Shown here: in pieces, positions 5,562 through 5,958 of the stretch
How positions within the stretch are numbered: the stretch's first letter is position 1
Layout of the letters: every line of letters begins with the position of its first letter
Origin: Lachnospiraceae bacterium
GTDB taxonomy: Bacteria > Bacillota_A > Clostridia > Lachnospirales > Lachnospiraceae
Length of the DNA: 5,958 bases
Direction of reading: 5' to 3'
NCBI GenBank assembly: GCA_017620345.1
Contig: JAFZQP010000016.1
Span: forward strand, 1 to 5,958
Program-made: the position numbers and the translations under genes
The notes under the pieces: model-generated
Databases searched by the model: none
What the model was told of the DNA's origin: nothing
Seen by the model: only the letters and a program-made list of their open reading frames with translations

Positions 5562-5958
5562 ATGAATAACATTCCCAAAATGAAGATCGGTATAGTTGGC
5601 GTAAGCCGTGACTGTTTCCCCGCTGAGCTTACCGTCAGAAGAAGAAAAGCTCTTGTTGATGCGTATGCCAAGAAGTATGATGCAGCAGATATCTATGAGT
5701 GTCCTGTTACGATAATCGAGAGCGAGATCCACATGAAGCAGGCTCTTGAGGATATAAAGAAGGCAGGATGTAACGCACTTTGCGTATATCTTGGCAACTT
5801 CGGTCCCGAGATATCAGAGACGATGCTCGCACAGCAGTATGACGGACCTGTTATGTTCTGTGCGGCAGCAGAAGAAGATTACGACTCGGTTACGACAAGC
5901 GGACGTGGTGATGCTTACTGCGGTATGCTCAATGCCAGCTACAATCTTGCACTTCGTA
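5562..5958 (+). CDS. L-fucose/L-arabinose isomerase family protein, N-terminal part (truncated by window edge)
   Basis: The frame is open from ATG 5562 to the window end, giving 132 codons without a stop. It starts MNNIPKMKIGIVGVSRDCF, a beta-strand and loop opening a Rossmann-like N-terminal domain. It continues with ECPVTIIESE (46-55), CNALCVYLGNFGPE (70-83) and SGRGDAYCGMLNASYNLALR (113-132). These resemble the L-fucose/L-arabinose isomerase family proteins of Bacillota, usually well over 400 residues, which interconvert an aldose and a ketose. The metal-binding catalytic residues lie in the C-terminal part, outside the window, so the sugar cannot be decided. Context (GH43, xylB) suggests arabinose, xylose or a related pentose. 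It has its own promoter-like sequence and lies 131 bp after the DUF4867-like gene. The family call is from recalled sequence resemblance. Confidence 0.8.
   Translation, partial: MNNIPKMKIGIVGVSRDCFPAELTVRRRKALVDAYAKKYDAADIYECPVTIIESEIHMKQALEDIKKAGCNALCVYLGNFGPEISETMLAQQYDGPVMFCAAAEEDYDSVTTSGRGDAYCGMLNASYNLALR

Noticed and set aside
5345..5569. Plus-strand 74-codon frame across the end of the DUF4867-like gene and the promoter gap
   Set aside because: It lies in another frame of a real gene and then runs through an AT-rich promoter region; no ribosome binding site or domain.

Overview
The window is part of a sugar-uptake and pentose-catabolism cluster. All genes are on the + strand, each behind a strong purine-rich (AGGAGG-type) ribosome binding site. 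Moderate GC content, the Shine-Dalgarno style, a CUT1-type sugar ABC importer without its own ATPase, a cytoplasmic GH43 enzyme and a DUF4867-type protein beside an L-fucose/L-arabinose-isomerase-like protein all point to a Bacillota (Firmicutes) gut or rumen bacterium. Lachnospiraceae such as a Butyrivibrio relative is most likely. This placement rests on recalled family resemblance and was not searched.

Layout: (1) 1-153, C-terminus of a protein that is probably the sugar-binding lipoprotein of the importer. (2) 154-288, a gap with a terminator-like hairpin and a second inverted repeat. (3) 289-1212 and 1252-2109, the two importer permeases. (4) 2110-2302, an unusually structured gap bounded by an 18-bp direct repeat. 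(5) 2303-3277, an intracellular GH43 glycosidase. (6) 3304-4761, xylulokinase (xylB). (7) 4795-5430, a DUF4867-like protein. (8) 5431-5561, a gap with a good sigma-70-type promoter and inverted repeats. (9) 5562 to the window edge, the N-terminal part of an L-fucose/L-arabinose isomerase family protein.

Inferred workflow: the binding protein and permeases import a xylan- or arabinoxylan-derived oligosaccharide, the GH43 enzyme releases pentose (xylose and/or arabinose) in the cytoplasm, the isomerase-family protein makes a ketose, and the FGGY kinase phosphorylates it. The DUF4867-like protein has cupin-like His/Glu spacing and lies between kinase and isomerase, so it may act on the same sugar, but its role is not known to me. 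No ATPase, transcription regulator or epimerase lies inside the window.

The most unusual items are the 2105-2272 element, in which two direct repeats could compete for one complementary arm, and the uncharacterised DUF4867-like protein in the pathway.
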